Origin: an uncultured Mycoplasmatota bacterium | Lineage (GTDB): Bacteria > Bacillota_I > Bacilli_A > RF39 > UBA660 | NCBI GenBank assembly: GCA_947574085.1 | Contig: CANPIH010000003.1 | Location: forward strand, 1 to 44,697 | DNA length: 44,697 bases | Direction of reading: 5' to 3' | Shown: one piece after another, positions 20,319-30,812 of the stretch | How positions within the stretch are numbered: position 1 is the stretch's first letter | Layout of the letters: every line of letters begins with the position of its first letter | Made by a program: the position numbers and the translations under genes | Notes under the pieces: model-generated | What the model saw: the letters and a program-made list of their open reading frames with translations, nothing else | What the model was told of the DNA's origin: nothing | Database searches by the model: none

Positions 20319-22601
20319 ATGAAAATACAAACAAAAAGTAAAGAAATTATAAAGAAAATACAAACGATGTGGAATCAATTTTTAAATTTAAAATATATAA
20401 AAAAACTATTCTTATTTTTACCACATAATTTTTTTCTATTTTTATTATTTGTTTTAAGTTTTTATTTAATTCTTACTTTTGATTACAATCGTTCTATACC
20501 ACTTTATATGTTTCCAGAAGAAGCGGATGGCTATTTTGATGGAATTGTAGAAGAGTCTCTTACTTTTTCTTTACAAAATATTAAGAAAGAAAGGATTGAA
20601 GATAATGGCAAAAATCCAGACAGAATTTGTATTCGCTTTGCTACATTTGGTAAAAAAACCAATTCAAAATACAAATATATTGTATATAAAAATGAAGAAA
20701 ATCTTTATGATGAAACTTTTAACTCACGAATTTTAGAAGATAGTAAATATCATTGTTTTTATTTGCCTAATGCAACAAAGGAGAATATACATGAATATAA
20801 AATTGAATTTGCTCCTATAAAGACAAATGTAAAAAATATGATTACGTTGTTTAAAAATACTGAAACTGGAGAAGTTGATTTTAATCTTGCTTATGAACCA
20901 CCTATGATTTCTATAAAAACTATATTTCTGTTTGGCTTTTTTCTTATTTATTTTTTCGTAAATTATAAAATAAATAAGAAAGAAATAAAAATGGAAAAGT
21001 TTTGGCTGTATATAGCAATTTGCTTTATTTTACCAATTGCTATTATTAATCCCCCTTATGAAGTACCTGACGAACCAATTCATTTTTACAACTCTTATCG
21101 TTTGACTCAATACGATAAAAATAAAAATTTCTATGAAAATTTAGATAATGAATATATGATTATGCCTGAAAATATAGGATGTATTGGATATGTAAATATT
21201 CAAAAAAAAGATAAAGTTACCAATTTAAATGAAGTAGCAGAATGTTTTAAAAATTCTCCAAATATTGTTAAAAAAAGTAGTTACGTTTTTGTAGAAGCAA
21301 AGATAGGCTTTCTTGCTTCCGCTTTGGGTATTAAAATTGCTGATTTATTTACGAATTCACCAGGAATTATTTTCTATATGGGTAGAATTTTTGCCACTCT
21401 TTTTTCTATTTTTGTAATTTATAAATCGTTAAAAATTGCACCAAAACATAAAGAAATTTTGTTACTTGTTGCCACAATACCGATGTTTATTCAACAAATG
21501 TGTTCTTATTCTTATGATGGTACTTTAAATACTTTTAGTATTTTAGCAATGGCTATATTATTAAAATTAATATATGACAAAGATGCAAATTGGAGAATTT
21601 ATACATGGCTTTTACTTCTTTGTGGAGTTTTTATAGTTACCATTAAAATTCTTTACCTTCCTATTTTTCTGTTTTTACTTTTTGTTCCTAATGAAAGATT
21701 TTCTCGAAAAATAGATAAATACATTTATACGTTTGGAATTTTTGTAGGTTCTTATTTTCTTGGTAATCTGTGTAAATCTTTATTTATAAATGGAAATTTG
21801 GATACAATATTGTCGTCTCTATTTGCTTTTCTATCTTTAATTATTTGCTGGAATCTTATTTTAAATAAAAAGAGTAGCTGGATTAAAACACTGTCTATTT
21901 TAGGAATTAGTGTAGTAGGTGTAGCATTAACTAACGCAGTTTACTTAGTGCTTCCATTACTTTTACTACTCTTTGTTCCTCAAGATAAATTTAAGAAGAA
22001 ATGGCATAAATTTATTCTAATTGTTGCATTTTTGCTATTCATTATGATTTTAGGAAAATTAGCTGTGTTTTTAAATGAAATATCCTCCGTCGAAGGGACA
22101 ACGAACGCCGTAGGAAGTTCTAAAGCTGTTGTAAGAATTTTGGATTTAATTACACATCCTTTTAATTCTATTTTACTTGTTTTGCGTACATTCAAAATGA
22201 AAACAATTTTTTATTTACGTAGTTTAGTAGGATATTTTGGATGGTTCACATTTCATCTCAATGACTTGTATGTGATTGCTTATCTAGTATTCGCTTTCTA
22301 TGTATGGAGAAATACAGAATTTGTAAAAGTAAAATGGTTTGAAAAAATAATTTTGATTTTCGGTATTTTAGTGGGAATTTCAGGAGTCTTTTTGGCAATG
22401 TATGTATATTGGTCTGGACCAGAATTGTATTATATAGATGGAGTACAAGGTAGGTATTTTATTCCTTTTGTTGCACCAGTTCTCTTATTATTTTTGTCAT
22501 CTAAAAAGAAAAAAGGTTTCCATTTTGAAAAAAACGTTTATAATTTTATTAATATTATTTTATTAGAATATGTATCGTTGCTATTGTTATTCTATTATTA
22601 A
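20319..22601 (+). CDS. DUF2142 family membrane protein (putative GT-C fold)
   Basis: 760 aa; INPPYEVPDEPIHFYNSYRLTQ and SYDGTLN motifs, C-terminal VQGRYFIPFVAPVL. Confidence 0.85.
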   Translation: MKIQTKSKEIIKKIQTMWNQFLNLKYIKKLFLFLPHNFFLFLLFVLSFYLILTFDYNRSIPLYMFPEEADGYFDGIVEESLTFSLQNIKKERIEDNGKNPDRICIRFATFGKKTNSKYKYIVYKNEENLYDETFNSRILEDSKYHCFYLPNATKENIHEYKIEFAPIKTNVKNMITLFKNTETGEVDFNLAYEPPMISIKTIFLFGFFLIYFFVNYKINKKEIKMEKFWLYIAICFILPIAIINPPYEVPDEPIHFYNSYRLTQYDKNKNFYENLDNEYMIMPENIGCIGYVNIQKKDKVTNLNEVAECFKNSPNIVKKSSYVFVEAKIGFLASALGIKIADLFTNSPGIIFYMGRIFATLFSIFVIYKSLKIAPKHKEILLLVATIPMFIQQMCSYSYDGTLNTFSILAMAILLKLIYDKDANWRIYTWLLLLCGVFIVTIKILYLPIFLFLLFVPNERFSRKIDKYIYTFGIFVGSYFLGNLCKSLFINGNLDTILSSLFAFLSLIICWNLILNKKSSWIKTLSILGISVVGVALTNAVYLVLPLLLLLFVPQDKFKKKWHKFILIVAFLLFIMILGKLAVFLNEISSVEGTTNAVGSSKAVVRILDLITHPFNSILLVLRTFKMKTIFYLRSLVGYFGWFTFHLNDLYVIAYLVFAFYVWRNTEFVKVKWFEKIILIFGILVGISGVFLAMYVYWSGPELYYIDGVQGRYFIPFVAPVLLLFLSSKKKKGFHFEKNVYNFINIILLEYVSLLLLFYY

Positions 22602-22615
22602 GAGGTGAAAAGTAA

Positions 22616-23341
22616 ATGAAAAAGAAAAAAATTCTTTTAATTATTCCAGCGTATAATGAAGAAAAGAATATTTTAAAAACGTACAAAACGATTTTGGAAC
22701 ACAACAAAAAAAAGAAAAGCAATTATGATGTTATTGTAATTAATGATGGCAGTACTGATCATACTGAAGAAGTTCTAAAAGAACATAAAATACCACATAT
22801 TAAGCTTTTATCTAATCTTGGAATTGGAGGTGCTGTACAAACTGGTTACAAATATGCCTATCGAAATCATTACGATGTTGCTGTACAATACGATGGCGAT
22901 GGACAACATGATGTGAATTATGTTGATAGCTTGATAAAACCTATTGAAAAAAATGAAGTTGATATGGTAATAGGTTCTAGATTTTTAGATAAAAGTTCTA
23001 GTAAATTTCAGTCTTCTTTTGCTAGAAGAGGTGGAATTAAATTGATTTCGTGGCTAATTAAATTGAAAACAGGTGAAAAAATATTAGATACAACAAGCGG
23101 ATTTCGAGCAGTGGGCAAAAAAGGAATTGAAGCTTTTGCTAAAATTTATCCATCAGAATATCCAGAACCTATTTCAACAGTGTATGTTTTAGCCAAGAAT
23201 TATAAAATTAAAGAAATACCTGTAAGTATGAATGAACGATTGGAAGGGAAATCTTCTATCCATACTTGGAAAAGTGTATATTATATGTTTAACGTTTTAT
23301 TAACTATATTATTGATGAAAAGTGGTGATAAAAATGAATAA
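22616..23341 (+). CDS. GT2 glycosyltransferase, DPM-synthase-like
   Basis: LLIIPAYNEEKNILKTYKTI, VINDGSTDHTEEV, QYDGDGQHD, DTTSGFRAV. Confidence 0.85.
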   Translation: MKKKKILLIIPAYNEEKNILKTYKTILEHNKKKKSNYDVIVINDGSTDHTEEVLKEHKIPHIKLLSNLGIGGAVQTGYKYAYRNHYDVAVQYDGDGQHDVNYVDSLIKPIEKNEVDMVIGSRFLDKSSSKFQSSFARRGGIKLISWLIKLKTGEKILDTTSGFRAVGKKGIEAFAKIYPSEYPEPISTVYVLAKNYKIKEIPVSMNERLEGKSSIHTWKSVYYMFNVLLTILLMKSGDKNE

Positions 23342-23672
23342 CCATTTGCGATTTTTTTTAATTATTCTTTCCATTACGCTTGCTATTTTAATTTTGAGAC
23401 TTGTAGCTAAAAACAAATTACCTGTTAAATATTCTTTGTTTTGGCTTTTGTCGTCTTTTGCTGTTTTCTTAGTTGGGGTGATACCAAGTTTTATTGGTAT
23501 GTTCACTAAATTGATTGGCTTTGAAACTACTTCAAGTTTAATTGCTTGTGTTATTATTGGCTTACTTTTATTAATTACTTTAGTATTGACAATAATAGTT
23601 TCTGAGCAAAAAAGAAAACTTCTTTTGTTGGTACAAGAAGTTTCATTACTTAAAGAAAAAATAGAAAAGTAG
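23322..23672 (+). CDS. DUF2304 family small membrane protein
   Basis: 116 aa; KYSLFWLLSSFAVFLVGVIPSFIGMFTKLIGFETTSSLI; overlaps the upstream GT2 3' end. Confidence 0.8.
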   Translation: MVIKMNNHLRFFLIILSITLAILILRLVAKNKLPVKYSLFWLLSSFAVFLVGVIPSFIGMFTKLIGFETTSSLIACVIIGLLLLITLVLTIIVSEQKRKLLLLVQEVSLLKEKIEK

Positions 23673-23686
23673 TAGGTGGTTTTACT

Positions 23687-25567
23687 TTGAAAATTTCAAT
23701 TCTCACTGTCTGTTATAATTCCGATAAGACGATAAAAGATACTTTAGAGTCTGTTTTAAAACAAGAATATACAAATTACGAATATTTGATTGTAGATGGT
23801 AAAAGCCAAGATAACACTTTAAAGATAGTAAAAGAGTATGAAAAAAAATTTAATGGGAAATTAAAAATTATTAGTGAAAAGGATAAAGGGCTATATGATG
23901 CTATGAATAAAGGTATTGAAATGGCAACAGGTGAGATCATTGGCATTATTAATTCTGATGATATTCTAGCCCATGAAAAAGTTTTTCAAACGGTTATAGA
24001 AAATATAAAAAATGTGGATGGAGTGTATTCTAATTTATTAATGCTGGATGAAAAATTAGAAAAACCTTATCGTCTTTTCAAACCAAAAAAACTTTCTTTA
24101 AAATGGGGGTGGGCAATGCCACATCCAACTCTTTATTTAAAAAAAAGTATATATAAAAATTATGGAATGTTTGATTTACGTTATAAAGTAACTTCTGATT
24201 ATGATTTTATGTTAAGAATTATTCTGGCTGGTTGTAAATTTAAATACGTAGACGATTATTTTGTTTATATGCGTTCTGGTGGTGCAAGTACCAAAGGATT
24301 AAAAGGTTACATTTATAATTTTAAAGAAAGTTATAAAGCTTTAAAACACAATCGTGTTCGATTTTCTTTTCTTACCAATTGTAAAAGAACTGTGGAGAAT
24401 GTTTTATTACAACGTTTGAAGCTTTTTAATAAAAATGAAATTTCCAAAGCAAGACAAATAAAAAGAAACAACAAATATATTGAAATCAATTCTGTTTGTA
24501 ATGGTTCTACTGGAAAAATTATGGGTGATATAGCTAGAAAAGCAAAAAAAGAAGGATATGAAACACTATGTATTTATGCAAGAAGAAAAGGATATAAGGA
24601 TTTAAGATGTGTAAAAGTAGGTGGATTTTTTTCTTTTTGGTTTCATGTTATAATTGCTACTCTTTTTGATAAACAAGGACATGGATCGTATTTTAAAACA
24701 AAAAAAATAGTTCGCATTTTAAAAAAAGAAAAGCCAAGTATTATTCATTTGCATAACATTCATGGGTATTATTTAAATGAAAAAGTTTTATTTACTTACT
24801 TAAAAAAAGAATTTAATGGTAAACTTTTATGGACATTTCATGATTGTTATCCGTTTACAGGACATTGTCCATACTTTACAGCAGTCAGCTGTTTTAAGTG
24901 GCAAAAAGAATGTAAACATTGTCCAAATAAAAAAAGATATCCTATAAGTTGGGGATTAGACGCATCTAAAAGTAATTTTTATAACAAGAAAAAATTGTTT
25001 ATGGATCTTAAAAATTTAACTATTATAACTCCTTCAAATTGGTTAAATAAATTAGTAAAACAATCTTTTTTAGGTAGTTATCCAGTACTTACGATTCCTA
25101 ATACAATAGATACCCATATTTTTAAGCCAACATATGATCAAGGATTGCTAAAAAAATATAAAATTCCAGCTTCAAAAAAAATATTGTTGGGGGTTGCCAG
25201 TATTTGGGAAGAGCGAAAAGGACTTATGGACTTTTTAAAATTGTCTCAAAAAATAAGTGAACCATATTTAATTGTTTTAATTGGTTTAAGTAAAAAGCAA
25301 AAAAAACAAATAGAAAAATATTCAAATATTCTTGGCTTAGAAAGAACGGAAAATCAGATAGAACTTGCTAAGTTTTACACTCTAGCAACCTATTTTTTAA
25401 ATTTGACTTATGAAGACAATTATCCCACTGTAAATCTTGAGGCTATTGCTTGCGGTACAAAAGTAATTACCTATGATACTGGAGGATGTTCAGAACAAGT
25501 AAATAAAAAAAATGGCTATATTGTTCCAGTTGGTGATTTAAATAAAATCTTGGAAATATTAAAATAA
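23687..25567 (+). CDS. Bifunctional fusion: N-terminal GT2 + C-terminal GT4 (WcaC-like) glycosyltransferase
   Basis: N-half ISILTVCYNSDKTIKDTLESVLKQEYTNYEYLIVDGKSQDNT; C-half IEINSVCNGSTGKIMGDIA, LHNIHGYYLN, LLWTFHDCYPFTGHCPYF, TPSNWL, NTIDTHIF, PTVNLEAIACGTKVITYDTGG. Confidence 0.85.
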   Translation: MKISILTVCYNSDKTIKDTLESVLKQEYTNYEYLIVDGKSQDNTLKIVKEYEKKFNGKLKIISEKDKGLYDAMNKGIEMATGEIIGIINSDDILAHEKVFQTVIENIKNVDGVYSNLLMLDEKLEKPYRLFKPKKLSLKWGWAMPHPTLYLKKSIYKNYGMFDLRYKVTSDYDFMLRIILAGCKFKYVDDYFVYMRSGGASTKGLKGYIYNFKESYKALKHNRVRFSFLTNCKRTVENVLLQRLKLFNKNEISKARQIKRNNKYIEINSVCNGSTGKIMGDIARKAKKEGYETLCIYARRKGYKDLRCVKVGGFFSFWFHVIIATLFDKQGHGSYFKTKKIVRILKKEKPSIIHLHNIHGYYLNEKVLFTYLKKEFNGKLLWTFHDCYPFTGHCPYFTAVSCFKWQKECKHCPNKKRYPISWGLDASKSNFYNKKKLFMDLKNLTIITPSNWLNKLVKQSFLGSYPVLTIPNTIDTHIFKPTYDQGLLKKYKIPASKKILLGVASIWEERKGLMDFLKLSQKISEPYLIVLIGLSKKQKKQIEKYSNILGLERTENQIELAKFYTLATYFLNLTYEDNYPTVNLEAIACGTKVITYDTGGCSEQVNKKNGYIVPVGDLNKILEILK

Positions 25568-25577
25568 TAGAAAAGAG

Positions 25578-27104
25578 TTGAAGTATGTGAAAACAGAACG
25601 AATGCGTAATTCTGCCCTCAATGGTTTATCCAATTTGATAGTAAACTTAACAATTACTTTACTTTCTTTCATTGTTCGAACTATTTTTTTAAAAACTTTA
25701 GGAGAACAATGTTTGGGGTTGGATGGTTTGTACACTAATATTTTGTCCTTTTTATCTCTTGCGGAACTAGGCTTTTCTACTTCAATTTCTTTTTCTTTGT
25801 ATGAACCTCTTGCTAAAAAGAATAAAGAAAAAATAAGTGCATTAATGTCTTATTTTAAAAAAATATACAAAATTATAGCTTTTGCTATTTTTGGAGTTGG
25901 AATTTTTGTTTTGCCTTTTTTAAAATTTATGGTAAAAGATTACACTGTTTCGTACAATATATATTTTATTTTTATTCTTTATTTGTTAAATACTGTAAGT
26001 ACTTATTTTACAAGTTATTCCTCTATACTTTTAGAAGCGGATCAAAAAATTTATAAGCTAACAAAAATAAAATTAATCTTCAACTTAGTGACTTATGGTT
26101 TTCAATTATTTGTTTTGCTTTATAAAGATTTTGTTTGGTTTTTAATTATTCAGTTTAGTTTTCGCTTTTTAGAAAGAATTTTGACGCATCGTTATATCCA
26201 GATGGAATACAAAGATATTGATTTTAATAAAAAACAAGATTTAGAAAAAAAAGAAAAAGATAAAATAAAAACAAATATTAAAGGTATCCTTTTTCACCAA
26301 ATTGGAAATTATGCAGTTAATGGAACCGATAATATTTTAATCTCTTCGGTTGTGAATATTGCAACGACAGGAGTGTATTACAATTATGCTTCAATTGTTG
26401 CTATTTTAAGAAATTTGATAGGAAGTTTAATTTCTGCGACTACGTCTAGTTTTGGAAATTTAAATGTACTTGAAAAAAGTGATGTGAAAAAAAATGTTTT
26501 TCGCTTAATTAATTTTGTGTGTTTCTTATTGACAGGTGTTGTGTTTGTTGGTCTTTATTTTTGTATTAATCCTTTTATAACCTTGTGGCTTGGCAATAAA
26601 TATTTACTAAATACCCATTGTATACTTATTATTTGTATAAACTTTTATTTAAATGGGATGATGCTTCCAATTACTGCTGTTAAGAATTCATCTGGACTTT
26701 ATTACGTTGATCGTTATATACCTATTCTTCAAGCTATTATTAATTTGGTAGTATCCATATGGCTTGGTCTAAAGCTTGGTCTTATCGGTATTTTACTTGG
26801 AACAACTATTAGTTATTTATTAACTGTTTCTATAACAAAACCTATTATAATTTATAAATATGTTTTTCATGCAAATGCTTTTGAATATTTTGGATGTATG
26901 GTAAAACATATTTGTCTTATTGCAATTTCGATTCTTTTTAGTTCTTTTCTTTTCTTTTTTCTAACTATAAATAATACCTTATTACAATTTATTATAAATG
27001 GAATAATAGCTGTAACAATTTATTTAATATTATTTTTATTAGCGTATTTTAGAACATATGAATTTCAATATTTATACAAAATAATAAGAAAGAAGGAAAA
27101 ATAA
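25578..27104 (+). CDS. Wzx-type polysaccharide flippase (second copy in the locus)
   Basis: 508 aa polytopic; FIVRTIFLKTLGEQCLGLDGLYTNILSFLSLAELGFSTSISFSLYEPL. Confidence 0.85.
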   Translation: MKYVKTERMRNSALNGLSNLIVNLTITLLSFIVRTIFLKTLGEQCLGLDGLYTNILSFLSLAELGFSTSISFSLYEPLAKKNKEKISALMSYFKKIYKIIAFAIFGVGIFVLPFLKFMVKDYTVSYNIYFIFILYLLNTVSTYFTSYSSILLEADQKIYKLTKIKLIFNLVTYGFQLFVLLYKDFVWFLIIQFSFRFLERILTHRYIQMEYKDIDFNKKQDLEKKEKDKIKTNIKGILFHQIGNYAVNGTDNILISSVVNIATTGVYYNYASIVAILRNLIGSLISATTSSFGNLNVLEKSDVKKNVFRLINFVCFLLTGVVFVGLYFCINPFITLWLGNKYLLNTHCILIICINFYLNGMMLPITAVKNSSGLYYVDRYIPILQAIINLVVSIWLGLKLGLIGILLGTTISYLLTVSITKPIIIYKYVFHANAFEYFGCMVKHICLIAISILFSSFLFFFLTINNTLLQFIINGIIAVTIYLILFLLAYFRTYEFQYLYKIIRKKEK

Positions 27105-27105
27105 T

Positions 27106-28074
27106 ATGAATTTAATAACCATTTTAAAGAAAAGCTATAACCATATAAAAAAAGATATTGTTACTTATAAATATAATAAAAAACACTTTGGAGCAGAAAT
27201 TGCAAGCAATGTATTTAAAACTTCTTTTTTTTATTATCTATTGCCTTCCAAAAGAGAAATATTTGAAAAAGAGCAAAATGAAAGTATTTATAACTATTTA
27301 CGAGAAAAATATCATTATCTTATCGAGGAATATAATACGAAGGAAAAAAAATATCCGAAACAAAATAAAAAATATATTTGGGTATTTTGGTATCAAGGAG
27401 AAGAGAATGCACCAGTTATTGTCAAAAAATGTATAGAAAGTATTAAAAAAAATTCTCTGGATTATGAAGTAATTGTTTTAAATAAACAGAATATAAAAAA
27501 ATACATAGATATACCAGAAGTGATACTAAAAAAACTAGAAAATGGTATTATTACGTTAACCCATTTTTCTGATCTATTAAGAATGGGATTGCTTAGTAAA
27601 CAGGGTGGAATTTGGGTAGATGCGACTTGCTATATTACTTCAAATGTTTTTAAACGATTTGATGCTATGGAATTGAACAGTAATTGTAAAAATGAATACA
27701 AATGGTGTGCTTTTTTTATTGGTGGAAAGCCAAATATAGTTTTTTCTTTTTGTTATCAATTATTAATTGATTACAATAAAGAAGAGGATGGATTAATTGA
27801 ATATTTTTTAATCGATCATGTATTACGACTTTGTTATGGTGAAGTAATTGGATGTAAAAATCTTATAGACAAGATTAATATACAGAATAATCACATAAAT
27901 GAACTAGCTAGAAAATTTAATGATATTTCTGATACAAAAAAATACAAAATGTTACTAAACAATTCAGATTTTCATAAATTGACTTATAAGAAAAAATTTA
28001 AAACAAACAAAAAAAAGAAACTAACCAATTATGGTTATTTTATTCAAGAAAATGAACAAGATAAAATTAAATAA
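27106..28074 (+). CDS. Capsular polysaccharide synthesis glycosyltransferase (Caps_synth/Gly_transf_sug-like)
   Basis: YIWVFWYQGEENAPVIVKKCIESIKKNSLDYEVIVLNKQN, THFSDLLRMGLLSKQGGIWVDATCYIT. Confidence 0.8.
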   Translation: MNLITILKKSYNHIKKDIVTYKYNKKHFGAEIASNVFKTSFFYYLLPSKREIFEKEQNESIYNYLREKYHYLIEEYNTKEKKYPKQNKKYIWVFWYQGEENAPVIVKKCIESIKKNSLDYEVIVLNKQNIKKYIDIPEVILKKLENGIITLTHFSDLLRMGLLSKQGGIWVDATCYITSNVFKRFDAMELNSNCKNEYKWCAFFIGGKPNIVFSFCYQLLIDYNKEEDGLIEYFLIDHVLRLCYGEVIGCKNLIDKINIQNNHINELARKFNDISDTKKYKMLLNNSDFHKLTYKKKFKTNKKKKLTNYGYFIQENEQDKIK

Positions 28075-28182
28075 ATGTAGAATTACTGTAAGTAAGAAAA
28101 TTTTACAACGACTAACAAGTGTCTAGTATTATTTATTTAACAGCACCTTGATTTCAATTTCATACATTTTCCTTGTTTTAGG

Positions 28183-28212
28183 TTGCAGAAAAACTGTGTT
28201 CTATGATATGAT
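28183..28212 (+). promoter_or_regulatory. Candidate promoter TTGCAG-N18-TATGAT for the amino-sugar genes
   Basis: TTGCAG 28183-28188, TATGAT 28207-28212, in the 209-bp gap before 28284. Confidence 0.5.
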
Positions 28213-28283
28213 TTAAAAAAAGTAAAGAATTAAATTGTAAAAGTAAGCTTTTGATTTTTAAATGTAAAGGAGCAAAATAAAAG

Positions 28284-28721
28284 ATGTATAATAATGGATT
28301 ATTGAAATTTAGAAAAATAGGTTCTCCCTCCAATAAAGAATTTGGATATTTGACACCTGTAGAAACTATGGAAGAAATTCCTTTTGAAATAAAAAGAATT
28401 TATTATATTTATGGTGTAGGAGGAGACATAATTAGAGGAATGCATTCCCATAAACATTTGCATCAAGTTTTAATATGTGTAAAGGGAAGCGTGGATATAC
28501 GTTTAGAGAATTATTTTGGAGAGAAAAAATATACACTTAATGATCCTTCTATAGGTCTCTACATAGCTCCTGACAATTGGAGAGAAATGTCTAATTTTTC
28601 AGAAGATGCAGTATTACTTGTATTAGCTTCCTCTAAATACGATGTGGAAGACTACATAAGAGATTACGATGATTTTATTGATTATAGTAAGAAAAAATAT
28701 GAATATGGTGGTAAGAAATGA
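28284..28721 (+). CDS. FdtA/QdtA-type dTDP-4-dehydro-6-deoxyglucose 3,4-ketoisomerase (cupin, WxcM-like)
   Basis: [35 protein letters not shown]; typical cupin ketoisomerase motif HxHK. Confidence 0.8.
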   Translation: MYNNGLLKFRKIGSPSNKEFGYLTPVETMEEIPFEIKRIYYIYGVGGDIIRGMHSHKHLHQVLICVKGSVDIRLENYFGEKKYTLNDPSIGLYIAPDNWREMSNFSEDAVLLVLASSKYDVEDYIRDYDDFIDYSKKKYEYGGKK

Positions 28722-29815
28722 AAAACATTCCTTTTGCAGATTTTGTACCTCTACATAATGAAATCAAAGAAGAAATTTATAAAGAATTTGAAAATATATT
28801 CAATAGTAGTTGGTTTATCAATGGGAAAAAAGTAGAAGAGTTTCAAAATAACTTTGCGAAGTATTGTAACGTAAATTATTGTGTTGGTTGTGGAAATGGA
28901 CTAGAAGCTATTGAACTTATATTAAGGGGTTACAACATAAAAGAAAAGGATGAAGTAATTGTCTGTACGCATACCTTCATAGCAAGTGTCTTGGCGATAT
29001 CAAAAGTTGGAGCTACCCCAGTATTCGTAGAACCCAATAAAGAAACCTATCTTATTGATGCAGAACAAATAGAAGAAAAAATAACCCAAAATACAAAAGC
29101 TATTATTGCTGTTCAGCTTTATGGACAAGCTTGTGATATGGATAAAATTAATGAGATCGCTAAAAAGTATGATTTAAAAGTAATAGAAGACGCTGCACAA
29201 GCACATGGTGCTTTATATAAAGGAAGAAAAGTAGGGTCTTTAGGAGATGCTGCAGCCTTTAGTTTTTATCCAGGAAAAAATTTAGGAGCTTTAGGGGATG
29301 CAGGTGCAGTGGTTACAAATGATGAAGAACTTGCAAGAAAAGTAAAAGAAATAGCTAACTATGGTTCAATAGAAAAGTATCATCATAATGTAAAGGGGAC
29401 GAATTCGAGATTGGACGAATTACAAGCCGGATTTTTAAATGTAAAATTAAAGTACCTAGACAAAACAAATGAATATAGAAAAAAAATAGCTAAGAGATAC
29501 TTAGAAGAAATTCATAATTCAAATATAATACTTCCGATAGTTGAAAAAAATAATGAACCCGTATGGCATTTATTTGTAATAAGAACAAAAAATAGAGAAG
29601 AGTTACAAAAGTATTTAGAAGAAAAAGGAATACATACCGTAATTCATTATCCAATCGCTATACATAAACAAAAAGCTTATGAAGAATACAACGAATTAAG
29701 TTGTCCTATTGCAGAAGAAATAGCAAGTACTTGTTTAAGTTTACCAATGTATTATAAAATGAATGAAGAAGATGTTGATTATATAATTGATACATTAAAT
29801 AATTATAAATTGTAA
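28718..29815 (+). CDS. DegT/DnrJ/EryC1 family PLP-dependent sugar aminotransferase (FdtB/QdtB-like)
   Basis: [69 protein letters not shown] overlap with the ketoisomerase gene. Confidence 0.9.
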   Translation: MKNIPFADFVPLHNEIKEEIYKEFENIFNSSWFINGKKVEEFQNNFAKYCNVNYCVGCGNGLEAIELILRGYNIKEKDEVIVCTHTFIASVLAISKVGATPVFVEPNKETYLIDAEQIEEKITQNTKAIIAVQLYGQACDMDKINEIAKKYDLKVIEDAAQAHGALYKGRKVGSLGDAAAFSFYPGKNLGALGDAGAVVTNDEELARKVKEIANYGSIEKYHHNVKGTNSRLDELQAGFLNVKLKYLDKTNEYRKKIAKRYLEEIHNSNIILPIVEKNNEPVWHLFVIRTKNREELQKYLEEKGIHTVIHYPIAIHKQKAYEEYNELSCPIAEEIASTCLSLPMYYKMNEEDVDYIIDTLNNYKL

Positions 29816-29834
29816 TAGAAAAAGAGGAAGTAAA

Positions 29835-30782
29835 ATGAAAGATGTAATGTTAAGTGTAGTTATTGTTTCTTATAACCAAGAAGAGTATATAGCAGAAGCT
29901 ATAGAAAGTGTATTAAATCAAAAAACGAAATACAAATATGAAATTATTTTAGCGGATGATTGTTCTAAAGATAATACATTCAAAATACAAGAAGAATACG
30001 CTAAAAAATATCCAAAAATTATTAAATTATTAAAAAGAGAAAAAAATTTAGGAACAACCCAAAATGAGTTAGATGCTAGTCTTCAAAGTAGTGGAAAATA
30101 TATAACAAAATTAGATGGCGATGATTATTGGATTGATGAAGAAAAAATAGAAAAACAAATCCGTTTTTTAGAAGAGCATCCAGAATACAATGGAATTACT
30201 CATCCACAAGAAATTCGCAACATGAAAAACGAAACGATTGGAATTTTTCCTATTGGCTTAAAAGAAGGCGAAATAACCATTGAAGAATATTGTACTAATA
30301 AAAAAAGATACCCTTATACTTCTACCATTTATAGAAATTTTTATAAAAAACCAGAATGCGTTAAAGATATGAAATACTTGATGAGCTTACATCGTTTGAT
30401 TGAAGATGCCCAAGCGGCAGTCTATATATTAATACAAGGAAAATTAAAAGTTATTAATGATAAAATGGTGGCTTACAGAATGCGAAGTGAAGAAGGAGAA
30501 TCAAATTTTAATTCCAACCATAAAATAAATGAAATTCAAAAATCGTATATTCATATTTATACAAAAATGGAAGAATATTTTCAATACAAGTACAATTTTT
30601 ATAAAAAATATGAAAAATATGTTACGATAGGAATAGCGTATTCTTTATGTAAATTTAATTTTAAAGAAGCAAGTTCTTTTATGAAAATGTGTCCCCAAAA
30701 ATATAAAGCAAAAATTATTTTCTTAATGCCAATGAATTGCATTAAAATACTTTATAAAAAAATAGTAAAAAAACAAGCGTAA
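29835..30782 (+). CDS. GT2 family glycosyltransferase
   Basis: LSVVIVSYNQEEYIAEAIESVLNQKTKYKYEIILADDCSKDNT, LDGDDYW. Confidence 0.85.
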   Translation: MKDVMLSVVIVSYNQEEYIAEAIESVLNQKTKYKYEIILADDCSKDNTFKIQEEYAKKYPKIIKLLKREKNLGTTQNELDASLQSSGKYITKLDGDDYWIDEEKIEKQIRFLEEHPEYNGITHPQEIRNMKNETIGIFPIGLKEGEITIEEYCTNKKRYPYTSTIYRNFYKKPECVKDMKYLMSLHRLIEDAQAAVYILIQGKLKVINDKMVAYRMRSEEGESNFNSNHKINEIQKSYIHIYTKMEEYFQYKYNFYKKYEKYVTIGIAYSLCKFNFKEASSFMKMCPQKYKAKIIFLMPMNCIKILYKKIVKKQA

Positions 30783-30812
30783 CGTATAAAGAGCCAAATA
30801 GGAGAGTGAGTA

